Position numbers and translations under genes: made by a program
Shown: positions 60,792-64,000 of the stretch, in pieces
Position numbering within the stretch: position 1 is the first letter of the stretch
Layout of the letters: every line of letters begins with the position of its first letter
Notes under the pieces: generated by a model
What the model saw: only the letters and a program-made list of their open reading frames with translations
Told to the model about the DNA's origin: nothing
The model's database searches: none
From: Kushneria konosiri
GTDB lineage: Bacteria > Pseudomonadota > Gammaproteobacteria > Pseudomonadales > Halomonadaceae
Direction of reading: 5' to 3'
Length of the DNA stretch: 64,000 bases
Assembly: GCF_002155145.1 (NCBI RefSeq)
Contig: NZ_CP021323.1
Coordinates: forward strand, 2,418,001 to 2,482,000

Positions 60792-63700
60792 ATGCTCGAG
60801 CTGCACGGCCAGAGTGCCCTTTCTTCCTTTCGTCATGCCCGCCTGCTTGCCCGCTTACGCGAGGCCATGCCGAGCGTGACCGGCGTGCATGCGTTGCACC
60901 GCTATTTTCTGGATGTCGAACAGACGCCGGAGTCCGGGGCACTCGAGCGTCTTTGCGCGCTACTGGAGGCCAGCGAGCGCGCAGATTCGGTGCCCGCCGG
61001 GGCGCTTTATCTGGTCGTGCCGCGCTTTGGTACCGTTTCTCCCTGGTCTTCCAAGGCCACCGACATCGCCCATAACTGCGGTTTGCAGGACGTGCGGCGA
61101 ATCGAGGCCGGCGTGGCCTATTTTGTCGAAACCGATGCGCTGCCTTCCAGGGAGGAAGTCGAGGCGATTCGACAGGTACTGGCCGATCGCATGACGCAGA
61201 CCGTGCTGGTGGATGCCAGCGATGCGGCGAAGCTGTTTGAACGTCATTCGCCTGCGCCGGAAAGCCACGTGGACATCCTCCAGGGCGGACGTGAGGCGCT
61301 GGTGGCGGCCAACGTTAAATTGGGTCTGGCGCTGGCTGACGATGAAATCGACTATCTGGTCGAGTCCTTCAACGGGCTTGGGCGTAATCCCAGTGATGTC
61401 GAGCTGATGATGTTTGCTCAGGCCAATTCCGAGCACTGCCGTCACAAGATCTTCAATGCTGACTGGCGAATCGACGGTCAGGCCCAGTCCCATTCGCTGT
61501 TCGGCATGATCCGTAATACCCACCAGTGCTCGCCGGACAACGTGCTGTCCGCCTACAGCGACAACGCCGCCATTATTCGTGGGCACGATGCCGGGCGCTT
61601 TCTGGCTGACAGCCGCGACTTTCGGTTTGTCACGCATCAGGAGCCGATCCATATCCTGATGAAGGTTGAAACGCACAACCATCCGACGGCCATTGCGCCC
61701 TATCCGGGCGCGGCGACAGGCGCCGGTGGCGAAATTCGTGATGAAGGCGCCACCGGCCGCGGCGGCAAGCCCAAGGCCGGTCTGACCGGCTTTACTGTCT
61801 CCAATCTGCGTATTCCCGAGCTTTTGCAGCCATGGGAAGCGTTCGATTACGGCAAGCCTGAACGCATCAAGAGTGCGCTTGATATCATGATCGAGGCACC
61901 AATCGGAGCCGCGGCGTTCAACAACGAGTTTGGCCGTCCGGCACTCAACGGCTATTTCCGCACCTACGAGCATGACGTGGTTGGCCCGGCCGGTGTCGAG
62001 CGACGTGGCTATCACAAGCCCATCATGCTGGCCGGCGGCTACGGCAACGTGCGTGATGAGCATGTACTCAAGGGCGAGATTGCCGAAGGGGCAAAACTGA
62101 TCGTCATGGGTGGGCCGGCCATGCTGATCGGCCTTGGCGGCGGGGCAGCTTCATCCGTGGCCTCGGGCAGCACCAGCGATGCACTTGATTTTGCCTCGGT
62201 ACAGCGTGACAACGCCGAAATGGAGCGCCGTGCCCAGGAAGTCATCGATCGCTGCATCGCGCTGGGTGAAGACAATCCGATCAGCTTTATTCATGACGTG
62301 GGCGCGGGCGGGCTTTCCAATGCACTGCCCGAGCTTGTAAAGGATGGCGGTCGCGGCGGGCTTTTCAATCTGCGGGATGTGCCCAGTGCCGAGCCCGGCA
62401 TGACGCCGCTGGAAATCTGGTGCAACGAGGCGCAGGAGCGTTATGTGCTGGCAGTGGCGCCTGAAGCCATCGAGCAGTTCGAATCGCTGTGTGCCCGTGA
62501 GCGCTGCCCGTTTGCCGTGGTGGGAGAAGCCATCCGGGACCATGAGATCACGGTCGTTGACGAACACTTTGAAAGCCGTCCGATCGATCTGCCCATGAGC
62601 GTGCTGTTTGGCAAGCCGCCGAAAATGCAGCGCAGCTTCGAGCGTCGCGACGTCACACAGCCTCCGCTGATGCTCGACAATCTGGACCTCAATGAGGCGA
62701 TGGATCGGGTGCTGCAGCTGCCGGCGGTGGCTTCAAAGAGCTTTTTGATCACCATCGGCGATCGCACCGTGGGCGGCATGAGCGTACGCGATCAGATGGT
62801 CGGCCCATGGCAGATACCGGTGGCGGACTGCGCCGTGACCACGGCGTCCTTTGATACCCATGCCGGTGAGGCCATGGCGATGGGCGAACGTACGCCGACA
62901 GCCCTGATCTCGCCGGCTGCCTCGGCGCGTCTGGCGGTGACCGAGGCGATTACCAATATCGCCGCGGCACCCATCGAGGCGCTGGGCGACATCAAGCTCT
63001 CGGCCAACTGGATGAGTGCTGCCGATCACGAAGGCGAAAACCAGGCCCTGTATGACGCGGTTCACGCGGTCGGCATGGAACTGTGCCCGGCACTGGGCGT
63101 TGCGATTCCGGTCGGCAAGGATTCGATGTCGATGCGCACCGCCTGGCGTGATGGTGAACGCGACAAGGCCGTGACGGCGCCGCTGTCGTTGATCGTGTCG
63201 GCCTTTGCCCCGGTCAGCGATACCCGCAAGACCCTGACGCCGCAGCTGGTTCAGGCGGAGGACACCGAGCTCTTGCTGATCGATCTCGGACGCGGCAAGA
63301 ATCGTCTGGGCGGTTCGGCACTGGCGCAGGTCTACGGTCAGCTGGGTGCTCACGCGCCGGATATCGACGCACCCGAGGATCTGGCCGGTTTCTTCCGTGC
63401 CATTCAGACCCTCAACCGGGACAGCCGGCTGCTGGCCTATCACGACCGCAGCGACGGCGGCCTTTTGACCACGCTGGCCGAAATGGCCTTTGCCGGCCAC
63501 TGCGGGCTGGCGGTGACGCTTGATGAGCTGGTACGCGATGCCCATCAGGCCACCGAGGCGCTGTTTGCCGAAGAGCCGGGGGCGGTCATTCAGGTTCGTC
63601 GCGGCGAGATCGATGCTGTGCTGGCCACGCTGGAAGCGGCAGGGCTTGCTGACTGCGTGCATCGCATCGGTACGCCGACCAGAGATGATCGCTTCTCGGT

Positions 63701-64000
63701 CACGCTCTATGACGCCACATTGATCGAGACCAGTCGGGTGCATGCCCTGCGAACCTGGGCGGAAACCAGTTATCAGCTGCAGGCGCGGCGGGATAACCCG
63801 GAATGCGCCCGTCAGGAGTTTGACGGCCTTGATGAAACCCGCAATCCCGGACTGCATGCCAGCCTGAGCTATGACGTCGACGATGACGTAGCCGCGCCCT
63901 TCATCAACAAGGGCACCGCGCCCCGGGTGGCGATCCTGCGTGAGCAGGGCGTCAACGGTCAGCTCGAGATGGCGTGGAACTTCACCAACGCAGGCTTTGA
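60792..64000 (+). CDS. purL: phosphoribosylformylglycinamidine synthase, C-terminus outside window
   Basis: 1069 codons are in the window of about 1300 expected; the frame is open to the edge. N-terminal PurS-like domain, linker, then the two FGAM synthase halves: [40 protein letters not shown]-type segment ([19 protein letters not shown]) with [20 protein letters not shown], and later [13 protein letters not shown]-like [20 protein letters not shown]. The last residues ([20 protein letters not shown]) begin the glutaminase domain, so the missing part is the rest of that domain. It makes FGAM from FGAR, ATP and glutamine in purine synthesis. Divergent from mltF with 273 bp between; no convincing PurR site was found. 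Confidence 0.96.
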   Translation, partial: MLELHGQSALSSFRHARLLARLREAMPSVTGVHALHRYFLDVEQTPESGALERLCALLEASERADSVPAGALYLVVPRFGTVSPWSSKATDIAHNCGLQDVRRIEAGVAYFVETDALPSREEVEAIRQVLADRMTQTVLVDASDAAKLFERHSPAPESHVDILQGGREALVAANVKLGLALADDEIDYLVESFNGLGRNPSDVELMMFAQANSEHCRHKIFNADWRIDGQAQSHSLFGMIRNTHQCSPDNVLSAYSDNAAIIRGHDAGRFLADSRDFRFVTHQEPIHILMKVETHNHPTAIAPYPGAATGAGGEIRDEGATGRGGKPKAGLTGFTVSNLRIPELLQPWEAFDYGKPERIKSALDIMIEAPIGAAAFNNEFGRPALNGYFRTYEHDVVGPAGVERRGYHKPIMLAGGYGNVRDEHVLKGEIAEGAKLIVMGGPAMLIGLGGGAASSVASGSTSDALDFASVQRDNAEMERRAQEVIDRCIALGEDNPISFIHDVGAGGLSNALPELVKDGGRGGLFNLRDVPSAEPGMTPLEIWCNEAQERYVLAVAPEAIEQFESLCARERCPFAVVGEAIRDHEITVVDEHFESRPIDLPMSVLFGKPPKMQRSFERRDVTQPPLMLDNLDLNEAMDRVLQLPAVASKSFLITIGDRTVGGMSVRDQMVGPWQIPVADCAVTTASFDTHAGEAMAMGERTPTALISPAASARLAVTEAITNIAAAPIEALGDIKLSANWMSAADHEGENQALYDAVHAVGMELCPALGVAIPVGKDSMSMRTAWRDGERDKAVTAPLSLIVSAFAPVSDTRKTLTPQLVQAEDTELLLIDLGRGKNRLGGSALAQVYGQLGAHAPDIDAPEDLAGFFRAIQTLNRDSRLLAYHDRSDGGLLTTLAEMAFAGHCGLAVTLDELVRDAHQATEALFAEEPGAVIQVRRGEIDAVLATLEAAGLADCVHRIGTPTRDDRFSVTLYDATLIETSRVHALRTWAETSYQLQARRDNPECARQEFDGLDETRNPGLHASLSYDVDDDVAAPFINKGTAPRVAILREQGVNGQLEMAWNFTNAGF

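Noticed and set aside
60960-62063. 367-codon open frame opposite purL, and a similar 374-codon frame at 62733-63857
   Set aside because: Both are antisense to the continuous, fully recognisable purL frame; composition is that of a shadow frame.

Overview
The window looks like a chromosomal segment of a moderately halophilic gammaproteobacterium, most likely of the Halomonadaceae or a close relative. The grounds are a GC-rich, gene-dense layout, the divergent mltF/purL pair, a complete cyo-type quinol oxidase locus, TRAP transport genes, and proteins that read closest to Halomonas/Pseudomonas homologues. The genus cannot be fixed from the sequence alone. No tRNA, rRNA, CRISPR array, insertion sequence or prophage was seen; this reads as core-like chromosome with metabolic accessory blocks.

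Layout. 1-8.6 kb: a partial LysR gene; a zinc-independent MDR dehydrogenase broken by a 13-bp tandem duplication; an SDR/LysR divergent pair; two small genes; a nitronate monooxygenase-like gene; a Rho_N-DUF2252 protein; and an MscS channel. 8.7-15.8 kb: a seven-gene minus-strand operon (TRAP DctQ-DctM-DctP, then the three subunits of a flavin/iron-sulfur amino- or imino-acid dehydrogenase, then RidA) facing a divergent LysR gene. 15.8-32 kb: a PQQ-type sugar dehydrogenase with an acidic repeat tail and a DUF2231 membrane partner, four MFS transporters, an exported alpha/beta hydrolase, a diguanylate cyclase, a YqaA protein, PdxI, YghU, and a LysR gene.

31-40 kb: HemY-type protoporphyrinogen oxidase; a tightly overlapping transporter-solA-rlmA run; and cyoABCD on the minus strand, in which cyoA carries a one-base frameshift in a G6 run. 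40-49 kb: a CDA-fold deaminase, YejK, GNAT, a 57-residue exported peptide, a SYLF lipoprotein, a YebC-family protein, DbpA, a RIO kinase and a GGDEF-EAL protein. 49-64 kb: mprF with an AcvB/VirJ-like hydrolase, small membrane and acetyltransferase genes, an AraC/alcohol dehydrogenase divergent pair, tadA, a second diguanylate cyclase overlapping mltF, and the first 3.2 kb of purL.

How the genes work together. The 8.7-14.7 kb operon is best read as uptake plus oxidation of an unknown amino- or imino-acid-like compound, with RidA removing the reactive imine. The transporter-solA pair suggests uptake and oxidation of an N-methyl amino acid. mprF-acvB pairs synthesis and hydrolysis of aminoacyl-phosphatidylglycerol. 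Three c-di-GMP proteins lie in the window: one cyclase with an inhibitory site, one without, and one probable phosphodiesterase. The two frame-breaking lesions, both in repetitive sequence, and several good-Shine-Dalgarno micro-genes are the points most worth rechecking.
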